Both the position numbers and the translations under genes were made by a program. The notes below the pieces were generated by a model. That model did not search any database and was not told the DNA's origin. It saw nothing but the letters and a program-made list of their open reading frames with translations. A DNA stretch of 64,000 nt from Bos javanicus (Eukaryota > Chordata > Mammalia > Artiodactyla > Bovidae), in contig NC_083873.1 in NCBI RefSeq assembly GCF_032452875.1, forward strand, positions 75,947,987 through 76,011,986, written 5' to 3'. This document shows, in pieces, positions 31,596-42,900 of this stretch. Positions within the stretch are counted from its first letter, which is position 1; every line of letters starts with the position of its first letter.

Positions 31596-32532
31596 TTTTT
31601 TTCTTTATTTTTTATTATTATTATTTTTTTATGTTTTAGTTTTTTTTAAATTTAATTTTATTTTTAAACTTTACAAAATTGTATTCGTTTTGCCAAATAC
31701 TGAAATGAATCTGCCACAGGTATACATCTGTTCCCCTTCCTGAACCCTCCTCCCTCCTCCCTCCCCATACCATCCCTCTGGGTCGTCCCCGTGCAGCAGC
31801 CCCAAGCCTCCAGTATCGTGCATCGAACCTGGACTGGAAACTAGTTTCATACATGATATTATACATGTTTCAATGTCATTCTCCCAAATCTTCCCACCCT
31901 CTCCCTCTCCCACAGAGTCCATAAGACTGTTCTATACATCAGTGTCTCTTTTGCTGTCTCGTACACAGGGTTATTGTTACCATCTTTCTAAATTCCATAT
32001 ATATGCATTAGTATACTGTATTGGTGTTTTTCTTTCTGCTTACTTCACTCTGTATAATAGGCTCCAGTTTCATCCACCTCATTAGAACTGATTCAAATGT
32101 ATTCTTTTTAATGGCTGAGTAATACTCCATTGTGTATATGTACCACTGCTTTCTTATCCATTCATCTGCTGATGGACATCTAGGTTGCTTCCATGTCCTG
32201 GCTATTATAAACAGTGCTGTGATGAACATTGGGGTACATGTGTCTCTTTCCCTTCTGGTTTCCTCAGTGTGTATGCCCAGCAGTGGGATTGCTGGATCAT
32301 AAGGCAGTTCTATTTCCAGTTTTTTAAGGCAAAAGCTGAGAGAATTCTGCACCACCAAACCAGCTCTCCAACAAATACTAAAGGATATTCTCTAGACAGG
32401 TAACACAAAAACGGTGTATAAATTCGAACCCAAAACAATAAAGTAAATGGCAATGGGATCATACTTATCAGTAATTACCTTAAACGTAAATGAGTTGAAT
32501 GCCCCAACCAAAAGACAAAGACTGGCTGAATG
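31596..32532 (-). mobile_element. Bovid L1 with 5' inversion, 16-bp TSD
   Basis: From 31596 to about 32328 the plus strand is antisense L1 (T-rich tail, 3' UTR, ORF2 C-terminus to 'ttccagttttttaagg'). From about 32329 to 32532 it is sense L1 from a more upstream part of the element ('aaagctgagagaattctgc', 'aacaataaagtaaatggcaatggg'). The whole is bracketed by perfect AATGGTGATATTTCTT repeats (31580-31595, 32533-32548), so it is a single insertion whose 5' part is inverted, with a deletion at the junction. Non-coding as a unit. Confidence 0.92.
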
Positions 32533-32548
32533 AATGGTGATATTTCTT

Positions 32549-33106
32549 GTTCCATTTTACATTCATGTGTAACATTACACTCCCAACTAAGTGGTATGCA
32601 ACAACAACTGTTTATTATGCTCACAGTTTCTGTGTGTCAGAAATTCAGAAAGGGTACAGCTAGGAACTACTTGCCTATGGTCAACAAAGTCTGATGCCTT
32701 AGCTAGGAAAACTCACATACTGAAAATAACAATGTCTAGCAGTAAAAATCTTCTGAAGAATCATTCATTCACTTCTCTAGTAGGCAGGACTAGAAGTCTG
32801 TGGATCTGGCTTCTCCATGTGGCTTTCAGATTGTTGTGGCCTTAGTATAACTGCATATATCACATATGTCAGTTCAGTCCTCCAAGCATGAGCATTCCGG
32901 GAAGCAATGCTGAGGCTGTACGGTGAGGGAACAGAGACCACAGTTCTTGATAGGGAAAATTCCACAGTCACATTTTAGAACACTGTGTGGAATGGAGATA
33001 CTGTTGTGATTAACTTTGGGAAAATAGAACCTGACATTCAGCTTTTGAATCCACTTGGATGTTTATAGCTCACTATCTCTGTTTTGCTAACACACCTGTA
33101 TCTGGC
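32549..33106. other. Intergenic DNA, probable old mammalian repeat
   Basis: The stretch 'caacaactgtttattatgctcacagtttctgtgtgtcagaaattcag' (about 32605-32650) looks like the start of an ancient mammalian interspersed repeat of LTR or DNA-transposon type, but I cannot name the family. No coding frame is supported. Confidence 0.35.
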
Positions 33107-33452
33107 AGGTGTTCCCAGGTGGCTTAGTGGTAAAGAATCTGCCTGTCAATGCAGTAGACACAGAAGATGCAGTTTCAATCCATGGGTTGGGAAGATGCAC
33201 CAGAGGAGGAAATGGAAACCCACTTCAGTATCTTTGCTGGACAATCCTATTTGCAGAGGAGTGTAGCAGGCTACAGTCCAAAGGGTCACAGAGAGTCAGA
33301 CAAATACTTTGGCCAGCTGATGCAAAGAGCCAACTCATTGGAAAAGACCCTGATGCTGGGAGACTGAAGGTAAAAGGAGAAAGGAGTGGCAGAGGATGAG
33401 ATGCTTAGATAGCATCATTGATTCAATGGACATGAATTTGAGCAAACTGAGC
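33107..33452 (+). mobile_element. Chimeric Bov-tA/BovB element (ART2A-like), sense
   Basis: A tRNA-like head and Bov-A body (33107-33302: 'gttcccaggtggcttagtgg' to 'cacagagagtcagac') pass directly into the BovB 3' region ('aaatactttggccagctg', 33303 onward). The BovB part stops at about 33452 ('gagcaaactgag'), short of its tail. The junction matches that at 28917. Confidence 0.72.
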
Positions 33453-34090
33453 ATGCACAACCCATATTGCCTTAGCACTGTACTGGAAGTTGAGGTTTAA
33501 AGATGAGCAGTATACACTCTCGTTCTTATGGATGAGTAAATAAGCAATTACAGTAATTACTAGTTGAAGATATATACAAATCAAGATAGTTGAATATACA
33601 AGAAGATGTTAGGTATGGGGAAGATGATGAGAAATCTTAAATGATTAATAGAAATATGCTAAGAAATAAGAAGAATGGGTGAGAAAATGTTTCACCCAGA
33701 AGAAGTACAAGTCAAAAGTTATGAAAACCTGACAATATGATCCAGTTGGGAGATGACAACTAGTTCAGAATGGCAGGAGCTTAGAATATGAGAACATAAT
33801 CATAGGAATTGAGACTGGAAGACCATACCATAAAGCACTCTGGCAGATTGGACTCATGAGATGGCTTGTAATCGGAGGAGTCAGATTTATAAGATCAGCT
33901 GAAAAACAAAGTAGAGAATGCATTGAAAGGAGGCAAGAAAAGAAACAGAAAGATGAATTGATACACTAGAAATAATGAGAACTTCAATGATAACAGCACT
34001 GAGAATTACCTAAATTACCTAAAGTGGACCAGTTCATGTGGGCAGTAGAATTGTTAGAACAAAGTGGTTTATTGGACTTGGGAACTAAGG
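33453..34090 (-). mobile_element. L2-like LINE remnant, antisense
   Basis: The order of segments 'cactgtactggaagttgagg', 'aagcaattacagtaatta', 'ttcagaatggcaggagcttag', 'gagaatgcattgaaaggaggcaag' follows an antisense L2-like LINE I recall. Divergence is high and the boundaries are approximate. Confidence 0.45.
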
Positions 34091-34117
34091 GAGAGTGTCT
34101 TTAATTTTTTGGGTCTT

Positions 34118-34720
34118 CAAAGCAAAGTACCACAAACTATGTAGCTTTTACGGAGAAGGCAATGGCACCCCACTCCAGTACTCTTGCCTGGAAAATCCCA
34201 TGGATGGAGGAGCCTGGTGGGCTGCAGTCCATGGGATCGCTAAGAATCAGACACGACTGAGCGACTTCACTTTCACTTTTCACTTTCATGCATTGGAGAA
34301 GGAAATGGCAACCCATTCCAGTATTCTTGCCTGGAGAATCCCAGGGACGGGGGAGCCTGGTGGGCTGCCGTCTATGGGGTCACATAGAGTCGGACATGAC
34401 TGAAGCGACTTAGCAGCAGCAGCAGCAAGTAGCTTTTAAATAACATAAAGTTGATGTTCAGTGTTCTGGGGTGCAAGACAAGAGTGTTCACACAGCTAGG
34501 TGAGAGCTGTCTTCTGAGTCACAGACTTTTCATTGTATCTCCACATGGTGGAATTGGCTAGGGATCTCTCTGAAACCTTTTTTATAAATATATCCAATTT
34601 GTGAGAATGTCACCCTCATGGCTAAAGAACCTCCCAAAGACCCCATCTATGTATATCATCACCAGAGGAGGGTAGGATTTCAACATAAATTATGAAGTGA
34701 CACAAACATTCAGAATATAG
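34118..34720 (-). mobile_element. MLT1-type LTR remnant, antisense, split by Bov-A2
   Basis: Flanks of the Bov-A2 read 'aaagtaccacaaactatgtagc' on the left and, on the right, 'cacatggtggaattgg', 'acctcccaaagaccccatc' and 'taggatttcaacataaatta', the order of an antisense MLT1 (MaLR/ERVL-class) solitary LTR. No retroviral coding sequence is present. Confidence 0.6.
34151..34428 (+). mobile_element. Bov-A2 SINE, sense, 10-bp TSD
   Basis: Complete two-monomer Bov-A2 with the CACTTTCACTTTTCACTTTC linker and a GCAGCAGCAGCAGCAA end. GTAGCTTTTA at 34141-34150 and 34429-34438 is the TSD. It splits an old MLT1-like LTR. Confidence 0.95.
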
Positions 34721-35006
34721 CACACCAATGCTCATGACTAGCATTTTTGGGTTTTTGACTGAATACTAGGCCAATGCTGTTCCTTTTGTGTGAAATGATG
34801 AATAGAGTAGGTGGAAGGATTGGGGTCTTGTGACAAGTTTAGTCATTTGTGAATATGGTACAGGTGGCTTAAATGACAATGCACAGTGAGGAGTTAGACT
34901 TATTTAGGGATTAGTTCTTATCAGTTTATACATGACAAATTAAAAAAATGGATGCAATGAAGTCTTCTGGGGAGAGTCAGTGGCTTGAGAATAGCACAGG
35001 ACTAAA

Positions 35007-35934
35007 ATCTATTCCTGCTTTATTGACTATGCCAAAGCCTTTGACTGTGTGGATCACAATAAACTGTGGGAAATTCTGAAAGAGATGGGAATACCAGACC
35101 ACCTGACCTGCCTCTTGAGAAACCTATATGCAGGTCAGGAAGCAACAGTTAGAACTGGACATGGAACAACAGACTGGTTCCAAATAGGAAAAGAAGTACG
35201 TAAAGGCTGTATATTGTCACCCTGCTTATTTAACTTATATGCAGAGTACATCATGAGAAACGCTGGGCTGGAAGAAGCACAAGTTGCAATCAAGATTGCC
35301 AGGAGAAATATCAATAACCTCAGAAATGCAGATGACACCACCCTTATAGCAGAAAGTAAAGAGGAACTAAAAAGCCTCTTGATGAAAGTGAAAGAGGAGA
35401 GTGAAAAAGTTGGCTTAAAGCTCAACATTCAGAAAACGAAGATCATGGCATCTGGTCCCATCATTTCATGGGAAATAGATGGGGAAACAGTGGAAACAGT
35501 GTCAGACTATTTTTGGGGGGCTCCAAAATCACTGCAGATGGTGACTGTAGCCATTATATGAAAAGACTCTTACTCCTTGGAAGGAAAGTTATGACCAACC
35601 TAGATAGCATATTCAAAAACAGAGACATTACTTTGCCAACAAAGGTCCATCTAGTCAAGGCTATGGTTTTTCCAATGATCATGTATGGATGTGAGAGTTG
35701 GACTGTGAAGAAAGCTGAGCACCAAAGAATTGATGCTTTTGAACTGTGGTGTTGGAGAAGACTCTTGAGAGTCCCTTGGACTGCGAGGAGATCCAAACAG
35801 TCCATCCTAAAGGAGATCAGTCCTGGATGTTCATTGGAAGGACTGATGCTGAAGCTGAAATTCCTATACTTTGGCCACCTCATGCACAGAGTTGACTCAT
35901 TGGAAAAGACCCTGAACTGAACTGAACTGAACTG
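35007..35934 (+). mobile_element. BovB 3' half with internal 3' deletion, sense
   Basis: Starts in the reverse-transcriptase core (LLY-DYAKAFDCVDHNKLWEILKEMGIPDHLT, frame 35049-35561) and continues to 'gaaaagaccctga', then jumps straight to the GAACTGAACTGAACTGA tail. About 200 bp of the usual 3' region are missing, with CTGA shared at the junction. The catalytic box reads NADDTTLIAES (Asn codon 35325-35327). A frameshift near 35510-35520 separates the two open parts (35049-35561 and 35468-35920). AAAATC at 35004-35009 and 35935-35940 is a weak TSD candidate. Confidence 0.9.
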
Positions 35935-35940
35935 AAAATC

Positions 35941-36832
35941 AGAATGTGTGAAATGACAATAGTTGAGACAATGATTCAGTCAAGAATTCTGAAAAGGGGC
36001 AGATGAACGTCAAGTAATGGTAATAGTGATAATAATAATATAAATAAATGAATTTGAAAATCAATCAAAAGTAAGTTCTTACAAGAAAAAGGCAAATATA
36101 TTTATTAGTTGTGTATGATACCAAGAATTAAATATGGAAGGAGCAGTTTCATTGGATGAATTAGCAATGATTTGAGATATCAGTAGAAAGTGAGAGAGTG
36201 GAGAAATGAATAGAGATAATTTTATTTTTAATGTGTACTATGAGATGAGAAAGGGAACAGTAATCTGGTTAGGAGATGGGGAAATATGAAGTAGTATAAA
36301 TGTAAGTTCAAAAGGGCAAATAGAAAGTAGTTAAGAAACCTATAGAGAGGTTACATAATCAACTAGCATTTTCTTTTATTATTCTTCTTCGCAGCTCTGA
36401 AAGTTTCCTTAGTACTTGATCCAGACTTAAGTAAGGGGTCCTAGAATCATTGATTGATTATGGGGATAATCTGGATTTTATTAATGATTTGCAGTACACC
36501 ATCATTACATAGGTATCCCAAAAGGCATTATCTAGTATCAAAAAAAAAAAAAAAAAAAGCTCAGGCAAACAGTCAAATGCACTGTTAGAATAATTAGATA
36601 ATTAAATAATTTGAATTCCAGAAATTATGGGATTAGGAAGCAAAAAGATGAAATCCAGGTATAAGCCAATAGAATGGACCTTAGAGAAAACGTCTGACAA
36701 AAACAGGAAGAAACATATGTGAGGTAGAATTCAGGATGTTTTCTGGAGCTAACTGGATATAGATAATCCTTAAATTTAGAAATATAACTGAAATATTTAG
36801 CCTGCTCTCAAGTCAAAAATAGTAGCACTTGC
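35941..36832. other. Intergenic DNA with an A-run
   Basis: Unrecognised AT-rich sequence. A run of 18 A residues (about 36541-36558) stands alone; the sequence before it does not resemble a known retroposon 3' end. Confidence 0.45.
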
Positions 36833-37140
36833 TTGCTATGAACTGAATTCCCCCCAACTGTTGTTAAATTCCTAACTCCCAATATGACTATATTTGGAAA
36901 TAGGGCTTTAAGGAGGTAATTACATTCTTTGACTAGCATTAGTGTACTTATAAGAAAAGACACCAGAGAGTTCACTCTTGTGTTCTCGCTCTCTTTCACT
37001 GAGGAAAAGCCATGTGAAGACAAAAAAGGTGACAATCTTCAAGCCAGGAAGAGAGCCCTCACCAGAAGCTGAACCCTGCTGGAGCTTGATCTTGAAATCT
37101 CCAGCATCCAGAACTGTGAGAAAATAAATTTATGTTGTGA
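36833..37140 (+). mobile_element. MLT1-type solitary LTR, sense
   Basis: Begins 'gctatgaactgaattcccccc' and follows the MLT1 (MaLR, ERVL class) order: 'tatatttggaaatagggctttaaggagg', 'cttataagaaaagacaccagagag', 'caagccaggaagagagccctcaccag', 'cagaactgtgagaaaataaattt' with its AATAAA signal near the end. About 300 bp; non-coding. Confidence 0.82.
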
Positions 37141-37262
37141 ATCACTGGCTCCATGGACATGAGTTTGAACAAACTCCAGGAAGTAGTGAAGGACAGGAAA
37201 GCCTAGCATGCTGCTGTTCATGGGATCATAGAGAATAGGAGATGATTCAGCAACTGAACAAA
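37141..37262 (+). mobile_element. BovB 3' terminal fragment, sense
   Basis: Short stretch 'cactggctccatggacatgagtttg' to 'cagcaactgaacaaa', equal to the last about 120 bp of BovB. It lies directly before a longer BovB segment that starts from an internal position, so the two are not one collinear element. Confidence 0.8.
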
Positions 37263-38650
37263 ATTCTCTGAGCCAGGCTTCAATAGTACACGAACTGTGA
37301 ACTTCCAGATGTTCAAGCTGGTTTTAGAAAAGGCAGAGGAACCGGAGATCAAATTGCCAACATCCACTGGATCATCAAAAAAGGAAAAGAGTTCCAGAAA
37401 AACATCTACTTTTGCTTTTTTGACTACGTGAAAGCATTTGACTGTGTGGATCAAAACAAACTGTGGAAAATTCTAAAAGAGATGGGAATACCAGACCACC
37501 TGATTGTCTTCCTGAGAAATCTGTATACAGGTCAAGAAGTAACAGTTAGAACTGGACATGGAAAAACAGACTGGTTCCAAATCAGGAAAAGAGTACTTCA
37601 AGGCTGTATATTGTTACTCTGCTTATCTAACTTCTATGCAAAGTACATCATGTGAAATGCCGGGCTGGATGAAGCACAAACTGGAATCAAGATTGCTGGG
37701 AGAAATATCAATAACCTCAGATATGCAGATGACACCACCCTTATGGCAGAAAGTGAAGAACTAAAGAGCCACTTGATGAAAGTGAAAGAAGAGAGTGAAA
37801 AAGTTGGCTTAATACTCAACATTTAAAAAATAAAGATTATGACATCTGGTCCCATCACTTCATGACAAATAGATGGGGAAAAAATGAAAACAGTGAGACT
37901 GTATTTGGGGGACTCCAAAATTATTGCAGATGGTGACTGCAGCAATGAAATTAAAAGACACTTGCTCCTTTGAAGAAAAGCTATGACCAACCTAGACAGC
38001 ATATTAAAAAGCAGAGACATTACAACAAAGGTCCATTTAGTCAAAGCCATGATTTTTCCAGTAGTCATGTACAAATGTGAGATTTGGACTATAAAGATAG
38101 CTGAGTGCCTTCACTTTCACTTTTCACTTTTATGCATTGGAGGAGGAAATGGCAACCCACTCCAGTGTTCTTGCCTGGAGAATCCCAGGGACGGCAGGGC
38201 CTGGTGGGCTGCCGTCTATGGGGTTGCACAGAGTTGGACACAACTGAAGCGACTTAGCAGCAGCAGCAGCAGAGCGCCGAATAATTGATATTTTTGAACT
38301 GTGGTGTGACTCTTGAGAGTCCCTTGGACTGCAAGGAGATCCAACCAGTCCATCTGAAAGGAAATCACTCCTAAATATTCATTGGAAGGACTGATGCTGA
38401 AGGTGAAACTCCAGTACTTTGACCAGTTGATGTGAAGAACTGACTTACTGGAGAAGACCCTGATGCTGGGAAATATTGAAGGCAGGAGGAGAATGGGACA
38501 ACAGAGGATGAGATGGTTGGATGGCATCATTTACTCAATGGACATGAGTTTGAGTAGGCTCTGGGAGTTGGTGATGAACAAGGAGGCCTGGGGTGCTGAA
38601 GTCCATGAGGTCGCAGAGTTGGACACGACTGAGTGACTGAACTAAACTGA
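37263..38650 (+). mobile_element. Old BovB reverse-transcriptase-to-tail copy, sense, split by a Bov-A2 half
   Basis: Runs from 'attctctgagccaggcttc' through the reverse transcriptase to the tail ('gaactaaactgaacaactg'). Open pieces at 37428-37655 and 37558-37764 retain KAFDCVDQNKLWKILKEMGIPDHL; the catalytic box is intact as YADD (37722-37733), but frames are broken. A half Bov-A2 (38110-38271) splits it between 'gctgag' and 'gcgccgaataattgat'. Confidence 0.88.
38110..38271 (+). mobile_element. Half Bov-A2 (second monomer plus linker), sense
   Basis: Starts in the linker (TTCACTTTCACTTTTCACTTT) and includes only the second monomer, ending in a CAG-repeat tail. Flanked by GAGTGCC (38103-38109) and GAGCGCC (38272-38278), a 7-bp TSD with one mismatch; the consensus BovB reading suggests GAGCGCC was the original target. 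Confidence 0.87.
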
Positions 38651-38728
38651 ACAACTGAACAACAAAACAAAGTCAGACAACCGGTGACATTTTTGTTATG
38701 GTGACTTGAGCAGATTGAGATTTTAATG

Positions 38729-39001
38729 GAGAGCAATGGCAACCCACTCCAGTACTCTTGCCTGGAGAATCCCATGGGCGCAGGAGCCTGGTAGGGTGCA
38801 GTCCGTGGGGTCGCTAAGAGTTGGACACGACTGAGCGACTTCACTTTCACTTTTCACTTTAATGCATTGGAGAAGGAAATGGCAACCCACTCCAGTATTC
38901 TTGCCTGGAGAATCCCAGGGATGGCGGAGCCTGGTGGACTGCCGTCTATGGGGTCGCACAGAGTCGGACACGATTGAAGTGACTCAGCAGCAGCAGCAGC
39001 A
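38729..39001 (+). mobile_element. Bov-A2 SINE, sense
   Basis: Two monomers with linker, first monomer starting GGAGAGCAATGGCAACCC and 3' end in CAGCAGCAGCAGCAGC. No convincing TSD was found. Confidence 0.92.
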
Positions 39002-39211
39002 CACTTGTATAGAAGTGTACCTTACAGAAAGCAGACCACTATATTGGAGATCAGGTGAATAAACTTAAAACTGCCACTCACTTTCATTGTTCACTGTTAA
39101 TTTGGCCTGCTTTTCAATTTTGTCATTGAAATATTATTTTTTTTCATTATGTTGATATATGAATAATTATAATAAATTTACAAAATGTTTTATTGGTTTG
39201 TTAGAGTAAGA

Positions 39212-39336
39212 CATGTGATCAGTCGCTCAGTTGTGGCTGACTCTTTGCAACCCCACGGACCATAGCACACCAGGCTTCTCTGTCCATGGAACTTTGCAGG
39301 CAAGAATACTTGAATGGGTTGCCATTTCCTTCTCCT
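39212..39336 (-). mobile_element. Bov-tA body fragment, antisense
   Basis: Reverse complement of the Bov-A part only ('gatcagtcgctcagttgtgg' to 'ccatttccttctcc'). The tRNA-derived head is absent. Confidence 0.85.
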
Positions 39337-39716
39337 TGCGACCATGCAACTGTCCTCAATATAAAGAAGTTCCCCTGGAATAAGGGAAGGGAACGCAGCA
39401 TGCTTTGCTTTGAATCCCCTTCTGCAGGCTTCTGCCTATGCTGTCACTCACCAATCTCACCCTGTTTCCTCATCCGCATTGTAATACTGCTGAAAATTGC
39501 AGCCGTTTCTAGAGTTGCTGTGAGGACTTGAAGTAACATCTGGTGCACACCTTCCATGTGGTAGGGATTAAATAAACTGCAATTGCTGCAGTAAATACAT
39601 GTGTACAGATTCTCTGTAAGACATAGACCTTTCTTTATAGTAACTATGAAGAAATTTAAGAATGCAAAAACATTAAGGCAGGTGCAATCATTAATTCCTG
39701 ATAACCTGCCAACCGG

Positions 39717-39927
39717 CACTTCCCAGGTGTCTCTCATGGTAAAGAAGCTGCTTGCCAACACAGGAGATATGAGACCTGGATTTGGTTCCTGGGTTGGAAA
39801 GATCCCCTGGAGAAGGGAATGGTAATCCACTCCAGTATTCTTGCCTGGAGAATCCCATGGACAGAAGAGCCTGATGGGCTACAGCCTATAGGGTTGCAAA
39901 CAGTCGGACACAGCAGCAGCAGCAGCC
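39717..39927 (+). mobile_element. Bov-tA SINE, sense
   Basis: Head 'cacttcccaggtgtctctcatgg', B-box-like 'tggttcctgggttgg', Bov-A body ('ccactccagtattcttgcc'), and an end expanded into CAG repeats ('cacagcagcagcagcagcc'). Confidence 0.88.
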
Positions 39928-42900
39928 TATGAAGCAGCATTAGTGGATGTGAGTAAGATCAAAAACGTCACATGAAAGCTGGAATTAATTTTTCTGCCAA
40001 ATGAATCCATCCTCTAATAAGTAGTAGAATTAATTAACTGTATTTCGTCTACTCAAAGTCATAATTATTTGAAAAAAAGAAACTATCAGTGATATAAGAG
40101 GTATTTAGAGAGGTAAGGGGATGGTACATGGGATAGTGAGGACTCCACTAGATTAAACAAACAATTTACAAGAAAACATTTATTCTAACTGATGAAATAC
40201 AGACATTTAAGGACACTAATCTGATAGTACAAACAGCCACTGAATCAGGATGGAGGAGGTAGAAAAGGAAAGGATGGGAGACAATGTATTAATATTCTCT
40301 TTTCAAAAATAACTTTTTTCATTTTTGCCTTTGCTATTCCATTTTTCCTCCAGTTGGAAATACTGAAGTATTACTTCTTTTATGCAAAAATATTGAAACT
40401 TTCCAAATCATTTGCATGACAGTATCTTAAAGAAGTAAATCTTTAAACTTTATTTTAATTGGGGAATAAATTATTAATATGTTGTGCTCATGAGTCTGTT
40501 TGGAGGATAGAAATTGTGACCCTGCTCTGACAAATGGGACTACAAATAGTATGATTCAAGCTGTAAAAGTTTTACTTAATGATATGTACAGTCTGAAGTT
40601 TGGTTGGCTAGTGAAGAGATGGCTGACATCATCTTCAAGTTCTTAGACATTTTTACATACAAAAGTTTGGAGAGCTTATTGAGAAGCCCACAGGAAAATG
40701 ATGCCCTTAGGGGAAATCTGGTTTTGATATACATAAACACACAGATGGTACAGAAGTCATTTTGTTAAAAGATCTGCAATATGGAAGGACAGTGAGTCCT
40801 CGGAATTTAAATTGTCATGGAAGTAGAAAGATTTTGGACCATTGTTCTGCTACTTCTTTCTTGTCAGGTGATAGATGGGAAAATGATTATGTGTTTAGAT
40901 ATGAAAAATTTGTTAGACTCAGTCTCTTGGGGACAGGATTGCAACTGTTAAGGAAAGATACTGTGTAATTAAAATAAAAGACTGTGATGTTGGGAACTTA
41001 GGTCCCATATAGGAATACCGTATTTTTATCAGAGGAAAGAACTAGAGATGGCAGTGAGGTGGCTCATTGGTTTCTCCTTATCTTCAGAGATCTTTGAGAA
41101 TAGGACATGATTCAGTCTTAAGGGTCCAAGTAAGGTAAAGAGAGGATTAACTATATATGAGGGCTATGATAGTGAACAAAACTATAATAGTGAACAAAAT
41201 TAGGTATCCATTTGGGCACTGGATCACATCCTTGGTGGTACTGGAATCATCTTTCAAACAGGGGTGACTCATAATTTCTGGCTCCATCCTAAATATATAT
41301 GTGACCAGGGAAGCCCTTGAACAAATGTATGAGAGAAGTTGGTTTAGTTTTATCACTAGGCAAATGGCCTTGGGAAGGGAAAATATCAGGTGATAAAGTA
41401 ACTTATTTACACAATTAAATTGAAGATTGAAGACAATAGTACTTTTCCTGTACCCCAACCTGCTGACAAGACAATTATTATACCTAATTTTGAAGATTAT
41501 TTAACAATATTTGAAAATATTAACGATGAGAAAATAACTAGAAATGAGAGTAACAATATTCTTAATACACTACCTAGATTTTGTTTAAAGAAAAAGGGAT
41601 AGAGGAAAATGTTTAAAATTATGATAATGTATAACTTTGGGAAAATATACTGACCTGGATTTGCATAACTGCTATTCTAGATATAACTCAAAAATATCTG
41701 GAAAACATATTATTCATTCTAACATAAGTGTTTAAATTTTAAAATATCTCCAACAATACCTTTTTTTCCAGAACTTGTAAATAAGTGAATCCCTATTATT
41801 GTAAAGATGAAACTGAAGTATTTTAAATTGCAGTGGCTCACAGAGCAAAATAGCAAAATATATAAAAACTGACAAATGCAAAATAGCACTTTCAACACTG
41901 CCCTCTAAAGAAAGAAAGGCCAGTGTTTCTGAAATAAATTTCTAAATTTAAAACATATTTTCTGTATTCAGAGTTTTGCATGTGATTATAATAAAAGAAA
42001 AATTTCTAGAGAACAAAACATGAAGTAAAATATGGGCATTTGAGCAATTATCAGAGGAGAAAAAAGTCCTTGAACTTAAGAACATTTTCTCAAAAGTAAT
42101 TTCTTAGCTGTTAGATATCAAAAGAGTCCAGGCTTATTCCTTGTAAAGCAAGACTTCAGAATCCTGCTTTAAAAACTATTCCAATATGGAAATAATTCTT
42201 CATATTTTATAGCTTTATGAAGTCTTTCATCTAAGGATCTCCAAAAGGAAATGAAATACAATGACTGAATTTTTGAATATTAATGACTTCAAGAAAAATG
42301 AAGCAATTAAAAAAGAAACAGAAGTCTACAATAAAGAAAGCCAGTTTTTAATGTTATACATAAGACTATCTGGATAGTTACAGAAAGTGATAGCTGATAT
42401 CTGTTATTTTCTTTCTGAGTTTCTGTCTAATCAGTATCATTTTGCCACATGGACCAAGTGGAGATGTCTCAGAAGAAAACATGCTTTACTAGTAGGAAGC
42501 TGTCCCTTTTATACCTATCAGAACAAATGTATTCATAAAATGTTTCAATATTAAAACATATAGCAACTGCATTCAAGATTGTTTACAACCCAAGGCCTCA
42601 AATAGGAAAAAAAAAATGTTCGACCTAAAAATGCTGCACCATTCTTTACAGTCAAGGCCACCATTAAGTAGTAACATAGTGCCCTGTGAAATATGATTTA
42701 CAGGTCTCTAAAAGTCCCATCTGCTTCAAAATGAGAGCCATATATTTAAAACAGTTTCTTAGATGGCCATCTCAGTCTAAACCCCTTTTGTCAAAAAGGG
42801 CCTCTACTATTTTCTACAAAGAGTCTTTGTGAAAACTGCAAAGCAAGCAGCACTTTTAGACATATTAATACAAGACAGCCCTCTCAACAGGCTGGCCCAG

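Noticed and set aside
36541..36558. Isolated run of 18 A residues as the tail of a processed pseudogene
   Set aside because: The upstream sequence shows no coding remnant, polyadenylation signal or flanking direct repeat that I could find.
38260..38272. CAG/CTG trinucleotide runs (also at 24.8, 34.4, 38.99, 39.9, 49.9, 53.85 and 57.8 kb)
   Set aside because: They are the normal 3' ends of Bov-A2 or Bov-tA SINEs, not a triplet-repeat gene.
41420..41602. 60-codon frame MKIEDNSTF...
   Set aside because: Short, acidic and Asn-rich, with no family resemblance and no supporting gene structure.
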